Under the pieces are notes generated by a model. That model was given only the letters and a program-made list of their open reading frames with translations, was not told the origin of the DNA and did no database searches. A program made the position numbers and the translations under genes. 64,000 nucleotides of DNA from Croceicoccus bisphenolivorans (GTDB lineage: Bacteria > Pseudomonadota > Alphaproteobacteria > Sphingomonadales > Sphingomonadaceae): the NCBI RefSeq assembly GCF_001634625.1, contig NZ_LRSE01000004.1, positions 62,001-126,000 on the forward strand, in the 5' to 3' direction. Shown piece by piece: positions 28,344 to 38,022 of the stretch (the first letter of the stretch is position 1; every line of letters begins with the position of its first letter).

Positions 28344-30053
28344 ATGGATCAGTTGATCACGATTGCCATCTACGCGGGCACGGTTCTCGCCGTCCTGCTC
28401 ATCATCGCTTTCACCATCACCCGGCTCTATCGCCGCGCGACCAAGCAGGTTGGCTTCGTCCGCACCGGTTTCGGGGGCGAGAAGGTCGTGATGAACGGCG
28501 GCGCGCTGGTTCTGCCCGTACTGCACGAAACGATGCCGGTGAACATGAACACGGTGCGCCTCGCGGTCGAACGCAAGAACCAGGACGCGCTGATCACGCT
28601 TGACCGTCTGCGCATCGACGTGAAGGCCGAATTCTACGTCCGCGTCCGGCCCGATGCCAACGCCATCGCCATGGCCGCGCAGACGCTGGGCGAGCGCACC
28701 ATGCATCCCGAGGCGCTGAAGGACCTTGTCGAAGGCAAGTTCGTGGATGCGCTGCGCTCTGTCGCTGCTGGGATGACGATGAACGAACTGCACGAACAGC
28801 GCGCCGACTTTGTCCAGAAGGTGCAGCAGGTGTCGTCGAATGACCTTGCGATGAATGGGCTTGAACTGGAATCGGTCTCGCTCACCGGTCTCGACCAGAC
28901 GAGCATCGAGCATTTCAACGCCAACAACGCCTTTGACGCCGAGGGTCTGACCAAGCTGACCGAGCAGATCGAGGCGCGCAAGAAGCTTCGCAACGATATC
29001 GAACAGGACACCCGCGTCCAGATGGAGACCAAGAATCTGGAGGCGGCGCAGCGTTCTTTCGAGATCGGGCGCGATCAGGAATATGCCCGGCTTGAGCAGG
29101 AGCGCGAGGTCGAAGTGCGCCGCGCGGGTCAGGCCGCGGAAATCGCGCGCGAACAGGCAGAGCGCAACCGCGAGGCCGATGCCGCGCGGATCGAGGCGAA
29201 GAAGCAGGTCGATGCCCAGCAGATCGAGGCTGACCGCCTTGTCGAGGAAGCTCGCATCGACCAGCAGCGCGCTCTCGAGATCGCGCGTCAGGAACAGCAG
29301 ATCGCGGTCCAGAACAAGAGCCGCGAGGAAAGCCAGGCCAAGGCCGATGCCGATGAGGCCCGTGCTAAGGCGGTGGCTGCCGAGGAATCGGTCGTCACCA
29401 GCCGCGAGACCGAAGTGGCAGAGCGTGACAAGCGTATCCAGCTGATCGAGGCGGCCAAGATTGCCGAACGCGACGCGATCAAGGTGAAGGTCGAGGCCGA
29501 GGCCGAGCGCGACGCCGCCCGCAACCGCGCCGAAGCCGCGCGTCTTGAAGCAGAGGGTGAGGCCGAGGCCGAGAAGCTTCGCGCCGAAGCCGATCGCGTC
29601 CGCTTCGAAGTCGAGGCTGCCGGTCAGCGCGCGGTGAACGAGGCTGCGAACATCCTGTCCAACAGCCAGGTTTCGCTGCAGACCAAGCTCGCGCTGCTCA
29701 AGGTCCTGCCAGACCTCGTACGTGAAAGCGCGAAGCCGCTGGAAGCGATCGATTCGATCAAGATCGTGCAGGTCGACGGCATCACCGGTGCCCGCGGCAC
29801 CGACGGCAAGCCGGTCGCGGCAGGTCCGGGCGGCGGCAACCTCGCCAGCGATGCGTTGAGTGCGGCGCTATCCTATCGCGCGCAGGCGCCGGTCATAGAC
29901 GGGTTGATGAAGGAACTCGGCCTCGACGGCGGTTCGCTGGAAGGGCTGGCCAAGGCTGGTGTCGTGAGCGACGTTTCGAAGAGAGCGCCGGTTTCGGAGC
30001 CCGAAAAGACCGAACTGGACATCGATGATGCCGAGGAAGCCGAAGCCTCCTGA
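28344..30053 (+). CDS. yqiK: Flotillin-like protein YqiK
   Basis: This 569-residue protein has one N-terminal helix (about 6-28), an SPFH/band 7 domain (about 30-210) and a very long, heavily charged coiled coil (about 210-450) full of EAR/AEA heptads. A C-terminal region contains LASDALSAALSYRAQAPVIDGLMKELG. Flotillins assemble on the inner face of the membrane and mark ordered lipid domains. It follows yqiJ with AAAGGGGG before its start. The coiled-coil segment is compositionally biased (Glu, Ala, Arg) but not made of exact DNA repeats. Confidence 0.9.
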   Translation: MDQLITIAIYAGTVLAVLLIIAFTITRLYRRATKQVGFVRTGFGGEKVVMNGGALVLPVLHETMPVNMNTVRLAVERKNQDALITLDRLRIDVKAEFYVRVRPDANAIAMAAQTLGERTMHPEALKDLVEGKFVDALRSVAAGMTMNELHEQRADFVQKVQQVSSNDLAMNGLELESVSLTGLDQTSIEHFNANNAFDAEGLTKLTEQIEARKKLRNDIEQDTRVQMETKNLEAAQRSFEIGRDQEYARLEQEREVEVRRAGQAAEIAREQAERNREADAARIEAKKQVDAQQIEADRLVEEARIDQQRALEIARQEQQIAVQNKSREESQAKADADEARAKAVAAEESVVTSRETEVAERDKRIQLIEAAKIAERDAIKVKVEAEAERDAARNRAEAARLEAEGEAEAEKLRAEADRVRFEVEAAGQRAVNEAANILSNSQVSLQTKLALLKVLPDLVRESAKPLEAIDSIKIVQVDGITGARGTDGKPVAAGPGGGNLASDALSAALSYRAQAPVIDGLMKELGLDGGSLEGLAKAGVVSDVSKRAPVSEPEKTELDIDDAEEAEAS

Positions 30054-30202
30054 CGCGATGTCTGGCAGCAGTCATGCAGGGGCGGCGATGACGACGGAGG
30101 TGCTGCGCCGCCTCATCTTGCACTACGAACGGCTGACTTGCAGGCAGATCGTGGATTTGGCCGCCGGTGTGTGATCGACTGAAACGGGGCCGCGTGCCTC
30201 AC

Positions 30203-30895
30203 TCAATCCGCCTCGCGGATCGTTACACGCTGGGCTGAGGCCGGAAAACCTTCGAACAGCGCGGCGGCGAGGCGGTTGGCGATTGTAGCTTCGTTCCAGT
30301 TCTCGTCTTCGTCGCGGCTGGCCAGCATGGCGCGGCCTTCCCACAGGACCGGCCCGTCGACGCGTTCGCGGATGCGCAGTTCCATGCGGGTCGAGAGCAG
30401 GGCCTTCTTCGGATCGCTGAGGTCGACCGCGACGGCCATGCCCATCATCGAGCCGCGGTTGGAGACGCCGACGGTCATCTCGCCGCTGACCGGTTTCTTC
30501 TTCGCTTCCGCCGGGGTCAGGACATCGCGGATTACGCGGACTTCGAGTACTTGCGAGCCTTCGTCAGCAGGTGACATCGTGTCATATCCGGCGCGCACGA
30601 GTTGATCGACCAGCGCGGCCTCGACAATGGCGGCGGTCATCGCATCGTCGTTGCCGCCGGGCAGAGAGACGATGCGCATGGTGCCATGGCCAAGCGCCTC
30701 TGCGTGGTCGGCAACGAACCTCTCTGCTTCGACTCGTCCTTCGCGCGGGTCAGGTCCGCTGCGGGCGTCGCGCTCGAGGCGGCTTCCGTAAGAGTTGCCG
30801 GGCGGGGGACCCCATCCGCCGGGCTGCGCAAAGGCAGGCACGGACATGGCTGAAAAGATAATCAGGAAAAGGGGAAGCAGGGCACGGGTCGCCAT
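30203..30895 (-). CDS. Secreted/periplasmic protein of unknown function
   Basis: This 230-residue protein has a clear signal peptide (MATRALLPLFLIIFSAMSVPAFAQ). The mature part begins with a Gly/Pro/Ser-rich stretch (PGGWGPPPGNSYGS) and a folded domain follows, with alternating strands such as SQVLEVRVIRDVLTPAEAK, MGMAVAVDLSD and TRMELRIRERVDGPVLWEG. It may be related to DUF4136-type outer-membrane-associated proteins, but I do not recognise it with confidence. A near-palindrome (ACACCT-N7-AGGTGT) lies directly upstream of its start codon. Confidence 0.7.
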   Translation of the reverse strand: MATRALLPLFLIIFSAMSVPAFAQPGGWGPPPGNSYGSRLERDARSGPDPREGRVEAERFVADHAEALGHGTMRIVSLPGGNDDAMTAAIVEAALVDQLVRAGYDTMSPADEGSQVLEVRVIRDVLTPAEAKKKPVSGEMTVGVSNRGSMMGMAVAVDLSDPKKALLSTRMELRIRERVDGPVLWEGRAMLASRDEDENWNEATIANRLAAALFEGFPASAQRVTIREAD

Positions 30896-30900
30896 CGATT

Positions 30901-30919
30901 ACACCTGTCGCAAAGGTGT
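30901..30919. promoter_or_regulatory. Operator-like inverted repeat
   Basis: ACACCT and AGGTGT arms flank a seven-base centre, six to 24 bases upstream of the start codon of the leftward gene at 30895. The right half with its flank (CGCAAAGGTGT, then one base, then CCGACC) reappears at 54798-54815 next to a perfect palindrome. Confidence 0.4.
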
Positions 30920-30991
30920 CCCGACCCCCTTGCCGATGGGTTAGGCGCGATTTCCTGTCTGCCGCATTAACCGGCGGGGCTTGTTTTTGTA

Positions 30992-32236
30992 TCAGGCGAG
31001 TACCTGTTCCACCGCCAGTTCCATCACCGCTTCCAGCAGCAACTGGCAGCCGCGCTCGATGTCCGACCAGTGCGTCCATTCGTCGGGCGCGTGGCTGACG
31101 CCGCCGACGGAGGGTACGAAGAACATCGCTGCCTTGGCGTGGTTGCAGAAGAACTGCACGTCATGCCCAGCGCCAGACGGCATGATCTTGTATGACAGGT
31201 CCAGCGCCTTGGCCTTGTCTTCCAGCAGGGCCATCAACTCGGCATCGCAATAGGCAGGCTTCAGCCAGCTCATCTGTTCATACTCGAAGCGCAGCTTGTG
31301 CCGCCGCGCGATCGAGGAGAGCACGCGCTCGCAAGCCTCGGCCAGTGCTTCCATCACGCCTTCGTCCAGGTCGCGGCCGACGATGGTGAAATCGACTTCG
31401 CCGGGGACGGTGTGCGGGAAACCCGGCTTGCAGGCGACATGGCCGATGGTGATGCGGCTCTTGTCCGTGCCGTGTTCGTCGATGATCCGGCTGATCTCGT
31501 GCGCGAAGTCGGCCATGCCCATCAGCGCGTCGGCCCGCATGTTCATCGGCGCGGTGCCGGCGTGGTCTGCCTTGCCGATCAGGCGGCAGTTCCACTTGAA
31601 GACACCCGAAATCCCCTCGACGATGCCGATCGTCGTTTTTTCCATGTCCAGCACCGGCCCCTGTTCGACGTGGATTTCAAGGAAGGCATGGATCTCGTCC
31701 GGGCGGCGATAGGCGTGAAGCGCATCATAAGGTTCCAGTCCGGCCTGCTTCATCGCGTCCTTCAGCGCGAAGCCGTGTTCGTCCTTGGCCGTGTCCAGCC
31801 ATTCGCGGGTCAGTTTGCCGGTCATCGCCTGCGCGCCCAGCATGCCGCCGAACCGGCCCTCCTCCTCGCTCGTCCCGATGACCTCAATCGGGAAAGCCGG
31901 TTCGATGCCCGATTCGCGCATGGCGCGCACGACCTCAAGGCCCGCAACGACGCCCAGCACACCGTCGAAAATGCCGCCGGCGGGCACGGAATCGAGATGC
32001 GATGCAATCATGATCGCCGGCTTGTCGTCCGGTCCCCAGCGTCCGATGACATTGCCCGCCCCGTCCAGCCGGTGGGTCATGCCCAGTTCGGCGAACCGGT
32101 CGCGCAGCCACTGGCGGGCGGCCATGTCCTCTTCACTGAAGCCCTGGCGATATACGCCGCGATCGGCCTCGTTGAAGCCGAATTGCGCGATGGCGTTGAT
32201 ATCCCGCTCGATACGTCCGATGTCGATCTGGGGCAC
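30992..32236 (-). CDS. M20-family Zn hydrolase, N-carbamoyl-amino-acid amidohydrolase type
   Basis: This 414-residue metal-dependent amidase is of the hydantoinase/carbamoylase group (N-carbamoyl-L-amino acid hydrolase, beta-ureidopropionase, allantoate amidohydrolase). Metal ligands and family motifs are visible: ASHLDSVPAGGIFDGVLGV, GTSEEEGRFGG, FLEIHVEQGPVLD, GKADHAGTAPM and VGGVSHAPDEWTHW. I chose GTG 32236 because AGCAGGAG lies six bases ahead; the ATG at 32269 would add 11 residues with no ribosome-binding site. The presence of a decarbamoylating-type enzyme a few kilobases from an atypical transcarbamoylase is suggestive, but the genes are on opposite strands. Confidence 0.88.
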   Translation of the reverse strand: MPQIDIGRIERDINAIAQFGFNEADRGVYRQGFSEEDMAARQWLRDRFAELGMTHRLDGAGNVIGRWGPDDKPAIMIASHLDSVPAGGIFDGVLGVVAGLEVVRAMRESGIEPAFPIEVIGTSEEEGRFGGMLGAQAMTGKLTREWLDTAKDEHGFALKDAMKQAGLEPYDALHAYRRPDEIHAFLEIHVEQGPVLDMEKTTIGIVEGISGVFKWNCRLIGKADHAGTAPMNMRADALMGMADFAHEISRIIDEHGTDKSRITIGHVACKPGFPHTVPGEVDFTIVGRDLDEGVMEALAEACERVLSSIARRHKLRFEYEQMSWLKPAYCDAELMALLEDKAKALDLSYKIMPSGAGHDVQFFCNHAKAAMFFVPSVGGVSHAPDEWTHWSDIERGCQLLLEAVMELAVEQVLA

Positions 32237-32346
32237 GGTTTCTCCTGCTGTTATCTCGCCAGGGAACATAGGCTTTCATGGCACGGGGGCAAGCGCGGGC
32301 CCGTCGTGGCCGGTGCCCAGCCCGCCGCGTTGCCATGCCTCTTATC

Positions 32347-32361
32347 GACCCAAGGTATAAT
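32347..32361 (+). promoter_or_regulatory. Quinoprotein-island motif, site 1 (aldehyde dehydrogenase)
   Basis: GACCCAAGGTATAAT matches GNACCAARGTNCAAT at most positions. It points toward the aldehyde dehydrogenase gene, ending 65 bases before its start codon. One of seven sites in the island that share orientation relative to the gene. Confidence 0.55.
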
Positions 32362-32426
32362 TGGCGCGCGTTGGCTGGGAGAGCATTGTCCTTCTCGAAC
32401 GTCTTTGGCGAGAGGAGGAATTCAAG

Positions 32427-33947
32427 ATGCTGGAACAGGCGCTCAGCAAGTTCAGCGGTCAGTCGCTTATCCGCGACCGTTTCGACAACTTCATCGGCGG
32501 CAAGTGGGTCGCACCCGTGAAGGGGCAGTACTTCGACAACATTTCGCCGGTGACCGGCAAGCCCGTGTGCCAAGTGGCCCGCGGCACGGCCGAGGACATC
32601 GAGCTGGCGCTGGATGCCGCGCACAAGGCGAAGGATGCATGGGGCCGTACCTCGACCACCGAGCGTGCGAACATCCTCAACAAGATCGCGCAGCGCATGG
32701 AGGACAACCTCGACATGCTGGCGCTGGTGGAAACCATCGACAACGGCAAGCCGATCCGCGAAACGACCGCGGCGGACCTTCCGCTGGGTGTCGACCACTT
32801 CCGCTATTTCGCAGGCTGCCTGCGGGCGCAGGAAGGCTCGATTTCTGAAATCGACCACGACACCGTGGCCTATCACTTCCACGAACCGCTGGGTGTCGTC
32901 GGCCAGATCATCCCGTGGAACTTCCCGCTGCTGATGGCCGTGTGGAAGCTGGCACCGGCGCTCGCTGCGGGTAACTGCATCGTGCTGAAGCCTGCCGAAC
33001 AGACCCCGATGTCGATCATGGTGTTGATGGAACTGATCGGCGACCTGCTGCCCGAAGGCGTGCTCAACGTCGTCAACGGCTTTGGCGTCGAGGCGGGTAA
33101 GCCGCTGGCATCGAACAAGCGGATCGCGAAGATCGCCTTTACCGGCGAGACGACGACCGGTCGCCTGATCATGCAGTATGCTTCGGAAAACCTGATCCCC
33201 TGCACGCTGGAACTGGGCGGCAAGAGCCCGAACATCTTCTTCGCCGACGTGATGCGCGAAGACGACGACTATCTGGACAAGGCGCTCGAAGGTTTTGCCA
33301 TGTTCGGCCTGAACTCGGGCGAGGTTTGTACCTGCCCCAGCCGCGCGCTGGTGCATGAATCGATCTACGACGCGTTCATGGAAAAAGCGATCGCCCGAGT
33401 GAATGCGATGAAGCTGGGCAGCCCGCTCGACCCCTCGACGATGGTCGGCGCGCAGGCTTCGAACGACCAGCTCGAAAAGATCCTTTCGTACATCGGCATC
33501 GGCAAGGACGAAGGCGCCAACGTGCTGGCCGGCGGCGGTCGCTTCATGCAGGAAGGCGAACTGGCCGAGGGATATTACGTGCAGCCGACGGTGCTCGAAG
33601 GGCACAACAAGATGCGCGTGTTCCAGGAAGAGATCTTCGGCCCGGTTCTTGCCGTGACCAAGTTCTCGTCCGACGAGGAAGCGCTCTCGATCGCCAACGA
33701 CACGCTCTATGGCCTGGGCGCCGGGGTGTGGAGCCGCGATGCCAACACCTGCTATCGCTTTGGTCGCGCCGTCCAGGCGGGCCGCGTGTGGACCAACTGC
33801 TATCACCTCTATCCGGCGCATGCCGCGTTCGGCGGGTACAAGCAGTCAGGCATCGGCCGCGAAAACCACAAGATGATGCTCGAACACTACCAGCAGACGA
33901 AGAACATGCTGGTCAGCTACAGCCCGAAGGCTCTCGGCTTCTTCTGA
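32427..33947 (+). CDS. NAD-dependent aldehyde dehydrogenase (ExaC/AldB type)
   Basis: This 506-residue cytoplasmic enzyme oxidises aldehydes to acids. It has the NAD-site segment [28 protein letters not shown] with the catalytic glutamate, and the nucleophile cysteine in [16 protein letters not shown], where the CTC pattern is typical of the acetaldehyde dehydrogenases used with quinoprotein ethanol oxidation. AGGAGG precedes the chosen ATG by about eight bases; the longer frame from 32361 is not needed. It would remove the aldehyde formed by the PQQ alcohol dehydrogenase encoded 8 kb downstream. A strong hairpin follows. Confidence 0.93.
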   Translation: MLEQALSKFSGQSLIRDRFDNFIGGKWVAPVKGQYFDNISPVTGKPVCQVARGTAEDIELALDAAHKAKDAWGRTSTTERANILNKIAQRMEDNLDMLALVETIDNGKPIRETTAADLPLGVDHFRYFAGCLRAQEGSISEIDHDTVAYHFHEPLGVVGQIIPWNFPLLMAVWKLAPALAAGNCIVLKPAEQTPMSIMVLMELIGDLLPEGVLNVVNGFGVEAGKPLASNKRIAKIAFTGETTTGRLIMQYASENLIPCTLELGGKSPNIFFADVMREDDDYLDKALEGFAMFGLNSGEVCTCPSRALVHESIYDAFMEKAIARVNAMKLGSPLDPSTMVGAQASNDQLEKILSYIGIGKDEGANVLAGGGRFMQEGELAEGYYVQPTVLEGHNKMRVFQEEIFGPVLAVTKFSSDEEALSIANDTLYGLGAGVWSRDANTCYRFGRAVQAGRVWTNCYHLYPAHAAFGGYKQSGIGRENHKMMLEHYQQTKNMLVSYSPKALGFF

Positions 33948-34013
33948 TGCCGGAAGCGGGGCACCGCTCCTCCCACCTCGGCACCTGCTTCGGCACGTAT
34001 CGAGGCCATCCCT

Positions 34014-34043
34014 GGCCGGGGCAGGTGAAAGCCTGCCCCGGCC
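34014..34043 (+). terminator. Strong hairpin after the aldehyde dehydrogenase gene
   Basis: A perfect 12-base-pair stem, GGCCGGGGCAGG with CCTGCCCCGGCC, has a six-base loop and is followed by TTGG. It lacks a true T-run, so it may be a terminator aided by Rho or an mRNA-stabilising hairpin between the dehydrogenase and DUF779 genes. Confidence 0.5.
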
Positions 34044-34080
34044 TTGGCGCGTCTGCGCTGCGCGGTGTAGGATCGGGGGC

Positions 34081-34491
34081 ATGAACGTGATCGCCGCCCC
34101 CGCCCGCATCCTCGCCACACCGGAGGCGGAGGAATGGATATGGAAGCTGACCGGGATGCACGGCCCGCTGATGTTCCACCAGTCGGGCGGTTGCTGCGAT
34201 GGCAGCGCGCCGATGTGTTTCCCGCGCGGCGAGTTCCGTGTCGGCGGGCAGGATATCCTGCTCGGTACGCTGGTCGCAGACACGCCGGTCTGGATCGGCG
34301 CAGCGCAGTTCGAATACTGGCGCCACACGCAAGTCACCATCGATGTCGTGCCCGGACGCGGATCGGGCATGAGCCTTGAGGCACCCGAAGGCGTGCGCTT
34401 TATCGTGCGCAGCCGCGTTTTCACCGACGAGGAGGTCGAGGCCCTGAATGCCACGGGGCAACCCGTGCGCGGCAGTGATCTGGCCGGTTGA
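34081..34491 (+). CDS. DUF779 protein associated with aldehyde dehydrogenase
   Basis: This small 136-residue protein carries the conserved DUF779 stretch MFHQSGGCCDGSAPMCF and a later PVWIGAAQFEYWRHTQVTIDVVPGRGSGMSLE. The function is not known; the family is repeatedly found beside acetaldehyde dehydrogenases, as here. The paired cysteines suggest metal or redox chemistry, which is inference. It starts 133 bases after the dehydrogenase with a hairpin between. Confidence 0.85.
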   Translation: MNVIAAPARILATPEAEEWIWKLTGMHGPLMFHQSGGCCDGSAPMCFPRGEFRVGGQDILLGTLVADTPVWIGAAQFEYWRHTQVTIDVVPGRGSGMSLEAPEGVRFIVRSRVFTDEEVEALNATGQPVRGSDLAG

Positions 34492-34621
34492 AGCCGGCTT
34501 TCGGGATATTCATGACACACTTGGCCGCCAATGGCTGACTTGCTAGGATCGCGGAACAGGACAAGACTTGCGGCGCAGGCCTTCACGGCTCGTGATCGCG
34601 GGCAGCCGAAGGAGAGGTGCG

Positions 34622-35794
34622 TTGGAAGCAATCCATGCGCAAGTTGGCAGCGATGTGCGGGGCGGCGATCTCGTCGTCGTATCGACCCATGCCAGCGATC
34701 CGGCCATGGCGGTCGGAGAGATCGCCGCAGCGGTGGGCACGGTTCCGCTTGCGGGCGGGCTCGTATTCTGTTCCCATCGGTACGAGCGAGAGGCACTGGC
34801 TGCCGCGCTGGCCGAACGGTTGCCCGATGTCCTGTTATTCGGCTGCACCAGCGCGGGCGAGGTCGGTTCGCTCGGCTATGACAACGACAGCATCGTTTTC
34901 GTCGGCTTTCCCCGTTCCGTGTTCGACCTGTCGCTCGTTTCGTTCAGCGATCTCGATCGTTTCGATCCGGAGGAGGCCCGCAAGTCGGTGCGCCAGTTCG
35001 CGGCAAAGGCGCGCGGGAAAGCGCAGGACGATCTTGGCGAGAACCTGTCCCACGTCGCGATCTTCCTTGTCGACGGGCTCTCCCACAGAGAGGAACTGCT
35101 GACGATGACGGCGCAGGAAGCGCTGGGCGATGTCGACCTGATCGGCGGATCGAGCGGTGATGGCCTGGCCTTCCGCGAAACCGGTGTATTCTTCGACGGG
35201 AAGTTCCGGCGCGATGCGGCGGTTATCGGCCTCCTGTCCTCGTCCCGCCCGATCGAGGTGTTTTCGACCAATTACTACGAACCGGGCGCGCAGCGCATGG
35301 TTATTACAGAGGCCGATGCAGAGACGCGCACGGTGTTCGAGATCAATGCCGCGCCTGCGGCGGAGGAATATCTGCGGCTGATCGGCGATCCGGGTGCGGA
35401 ACTGGACCTGACCTATTTCGCCACCCATCCGCTGATGGTGCGCACCGGTGGCGCCTATCACGTCCGCTCCATCCAGTCGGTGAACCCGGACGGCAGCCTT
35501 ACGTTTTATTGCGCGATCGATCGCGGCGTCGTGCTGACCATTGGCGAAGCGAAGAACAGGATGGCGGAAATGCGGGGCATGTTCGACAAGGTCCGCCGCA
35601 AGTTGGGTGAGGTCGACCATGTCATCGCCTTCGATTGCGTATTGAACCGCATCGACAGCGATAGCAGGCAGCTGGGGCGCGAGATCGCCGAACTGTACGA
35701 CAAGGCGCGCGTAGTCGGCTTCAACACTTATGGCGAGCAGTTCCGGTCGGCGCATGTGAACCAGACCTTCACCGGACTGGCGGTGGGACGCTGA
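34622..35794 (+). CDS. FIST-domain sensory protein
   Basis: The product of about 390 residues has FIST N (about 20-220, with LLFGCTSAGEVGSLGYDNDSIVFVGFP and LIGGSSGDGLAF) and FIST C (about 230-375, ending GFNTYGEQFRSAHVNQTFTGLAVG). FIST proteins are predicted small-ligand sensors that act with histidine kinases. The TTG at 34622 is chosen because AAGGAGAGG precedes it by five bases; an upstream TTG at 34568 and GTG at 34592 are in frame. The stop overlaps the start of the hybrid kinase (ATGA), so the two are probably made in equal amounts and act together. Confidence 0.82.
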   Translation: MEAIHAQVGSDVRGGDLVVVSTHASDPAMAVGEIAAAVGTVPLAGGLVFCSHRYEREALAAALAERLPDVLLFGCTSAGEVGSLGYDNDSIVFVGFPRSVFDLSLVSFSDLDRFDPEEARKSVRQFAAKARGKAQDDLGENLSHVAIFLVDGLSHREELLTMTAQEALGDVDLIGGSSGDGLAFRETGVFFDGKFRRDAAVIGLLSSSRPIEVFSTNYYEPGAQRMVITEADAETRTVFEINAAPAAEEYLRLIGDPGAELDLTYFATHPLMVRTGGAYHVRSIQSVNPDGSLTFYCAIDRGVVLTIGEAKNRMAEMRGMFDKVRRKLGEVDHVIAFDCVLNRIDSDSRQLGREIAELYDKARVVGFNTYGEQFRSAHVNQTFTGLAVGR

Positions 35795-38022
35795 TGTTGA
35801 AGGCAGTGCCCGATAGCCCGGCGACAGCCAGCGATCCGCGCGATGCGGAGCTGGAGGTGCTGCGTGAGCGGGTGCGCAGGCTGGAAAAGATCAACGAGGC
35901 GCTGATCGACCGGGTCGAGCGGTCGAGCGACATGGATGGTTCCTATTCCATGTTCGAAAAGGCCATCGCGCTGGAGACGATGGTGCGTGACCGCACCGCC
36001 GAACTGGAAGCGGCGCTGGAGAAGCTGGCCGACACCAATGTCCGGTTGACCGCCGCGCACGAGGACGCCGATGCCGCGCGGGCGCGTCTGCGCGATGCGG
36101 TGGAAAGCCTGTCCGACGGGTTCGCCATCTTCGATGCCAGCGACCGGCTGATCATGTTCAACCGCGCATTTCTGAAGATATGGCCGGAGTTCGAAGGCGG
36201 GGTGGACGAGACCACCACCTTCACCGACCTTGCCGAACGCCTCGCCCGGAGCGGACGCACCGTGGGCTCGCAACTCGCACCCGAACGATGGGTGCGCGAA
36301 AGGGTCGCTCGCCATCGGGAGGCATCGGGTGCCCATGTCCAGCTCCTTACCGACGGACGCTGGCTGCAGATCAACGAGTTGCGCACCAGCGAAGGCGGCA
36401 CTGTCGGCATTTATACCGACATCACCTCGGTAAAGGCGGAGGATGCGCGGCAGCGCGCGCGCGAACTGGCCAGCCGCAACCTTGCGCTGCAGGCATCGCT
36501 CGATACCCTGTCCGAAGGGGCTTGCCTGTTCGACAACGAACGCCGCCTGATCGCGTGGAACGAACCGCTGGTCAGGATGCTGGGCATCACCAACAACCTG
36601 CACGAGGCGCTGGGCACGCACGAGCGGCTGAATGACTGGTGCATTAAGCAGCGCGGGCTGGATCAGGCCCATGCCATCGAATGGCGCAGCGGCAAGGGGC
36701 CGCGCATCAGCACCGATTGTATGCTGGATGGGCGCAACTTCGTGATCCGCTCCGTCGCGCTGTCGGGCGGGGGCATGGCCTACGCCTTCGACGACGTGAC
36801 CGACCGCATCCGTTTCCAGCGCAGCCTGACCGAACAGGCTGAAACCCTGGAACGGCGGGTGGAGGAACGCACCGCCGAACTCAGCGAAGTGAACCGCCAG
36901 CTGGTCGAGGCGAAGAACGATGCCGAACAGGCCAATCGTTCCAAGACCAGCTTCATCGCGGCGGCCAGCCACGACCTGCTGCAACCGCTGAACGCCGCGC
37001 GCCTGTTCGTTTCGGCGCTGGCCGAACGGCGGCTGGCGGCCACCAACCGCGGCCTTGTCCGGCAAAGCGCGGTGGCGCTCGATTCGGTGGAGGAGCTGCT
37101 GGAAGCGCTGCTGGAGATATCCCGCCTTGATGCGGGCGCGATCCAGCCGGAGGTGCAGCCGCTGGCGCTGGACCGGATATTATCGGCCCTGCGGATCGAG
37201 TTTGCGCCGCTGGCCCGCAAGGACGGGCTGCGTTTTGAAATTCCGGAGACCGGCATCTGGGTGAAAAGCGACGTGCGCCTGCTGCGCCGCATCCTGCAGA
37301 ACTTCGTGTCCAATGCCATCCGATACACCGATAGCGGCAGCGTGAAAGTCACGGCCGGCGTCGATGGCGATGTTGTCTCGATCTCCGTCTCCGACACGGG
37401 CGCAGGCATCGCCCCTGAAAAGCAGGAGGAAATCTTCGAGGAATTCCGCCGCCTGAGAAAAACGCAAAAGACGCCGGGCAAGGGGCTAGGCCTTGCCATC
37501 GTGCGTCGGGCCGGTGTGATGCTGGGGCACGATATCTCGCTGGAATCGCAAGTCGACGAAGGTTCGACTTTCACGATCCGCGTACCGCGTGCCGATCCGG
37601 TTGCCCTGCGCGAGGAATGCGGCATGGCGACGGGGCGGACGGCGAGTGCGGCGGGCGGCACGGTCACTGTCGTCGACAACGACCTGCAGGTGCAGCAGGG
37701 GATGCGCGTGCTGCTGGAAAACTGGGGGCTGGAAGTCGTCACCGGCAGCCACCCCGACGATCCGCAAGTGGTGAACAGCGTGAAGGACGGCACGGCCCTG
37801 CTTATCGCCGACTATCACCTGGACGACGGGCTGACCGGAGACCGGGCCATCGCCCGGCTGCGCAAATGCACCGATGCGCCATTACCGGCAATCGTCATCA
37901 CCGCGGACCGCACCGACGAAGTGAAGCAGAGCCTTGCCGCGCAGGAGCTGCCGGTGCTGACCAAGCCGGTGAAGCCTGCCCAGCTGCGCGCTTTCCTGAG
38001 GAAACTGGATCTCACCGGTTAG
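35794..38022 (+). CDS. Hybrid sensor histidine kinase (PAS-PAS-HisKA-HATPase-REC)
   Basis: This 742-residue cytoplasmic kinase has an N-terminal coiled coil (20-90), two PAS-like domains (about 100-215 and 230-345, with GFAIFDASDRLIMFN and GACLFDNERRLIAWN), a second coil, the phospho-acceptor histidine 393 in ASHDLLQPLNAAR, an HATPase with DTGAGI and GKGLGLAIV, and a C-terminal receiver with aspartate 673 in IADYHLDDG. No membrane helix. It resembles the ErcS/NahK-type kinases that feed the Pseudomonas ethanol-oxidation regulators. Coupled to the FIST gene; the likely output partner is the LuxR-type regulator at 39.6 kb. Confidence 0.9.
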   Translation: MLKAVPDSPATASDPRDAELEVLRERVRRLEKINEALIDRVERSSDMDGSYSMFEKAIALETMVRDRTAELEAALEKLADTNVRLTAAHEDADAARARLRDAVESLSDGFAIFDASDRLIMFNRAFLKIWPEFEGGVDETTTFTDLAERLARSGRTVGSQLAPERWVRERVARHREASGAHVQLLTDGRWLQINELRTSEGGTVGIYTDITSVKAEDARQRARELASRNLALQASLDTLSEGACLFDNERRLIAWNEPLVRMLGITNNLHEALGTHERLNDWCIKQRGLDQAHAIEWRSGKGPRISTDCMLDGRNFVIRSVALSGGGMAYAFDDVTDRIRFQRSLTEQAETLERRVEERTAELSEVNRQLVEAKNDAEQANRSKTSFIAAASHDLLQPLNAARLFVSALAERRLAATNRGLVRQSAVALDSVEELLEALLEISRLDAGAIQPEVQPLALDRILSALRIEFAPLARKDGLRFEIPETGIWVKSDVRLLRRILQNFVSNAIRYTDSGSVKVTAGVDGDVVSISVSDTGAGIAPEKQEEIFEEFRRLRKTQKTPGKGLGLAIVRRAGVMLGHDISLESQVDEGSTFTIRVPRADPVALREECGMATGRTASAAGGTVTVVDNDLQVQQGMRVLLENWGLEVVTGSHPDDPQVVNSVKDGTALLIADYHLDDGLTGDRAIARLRKCTDAPLPAIVITADRTDEVKQSLAAQELPVLTKPVKPAQLRAFLRKLDLTG

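Noticed and set aside
30058-30174. 38-residue open frame after the flotillin gene (MSGSSHAGAAMTTEVLRRLI...)
   Set aside because: It has no ribosome-binding site, no recognisable character and only a short length; it could be chance in a GC-rich spacer.
30203-32236. A single operon joining the M20 carbamoylase with the symporter and transcarbamoylase genes
   Set aside because: The carbamoylase and the secreted protein are on the opposite strand and are separated from that cluster by yqiJ-yqiK, so only a functional link, not co-transcription, can be suggested.
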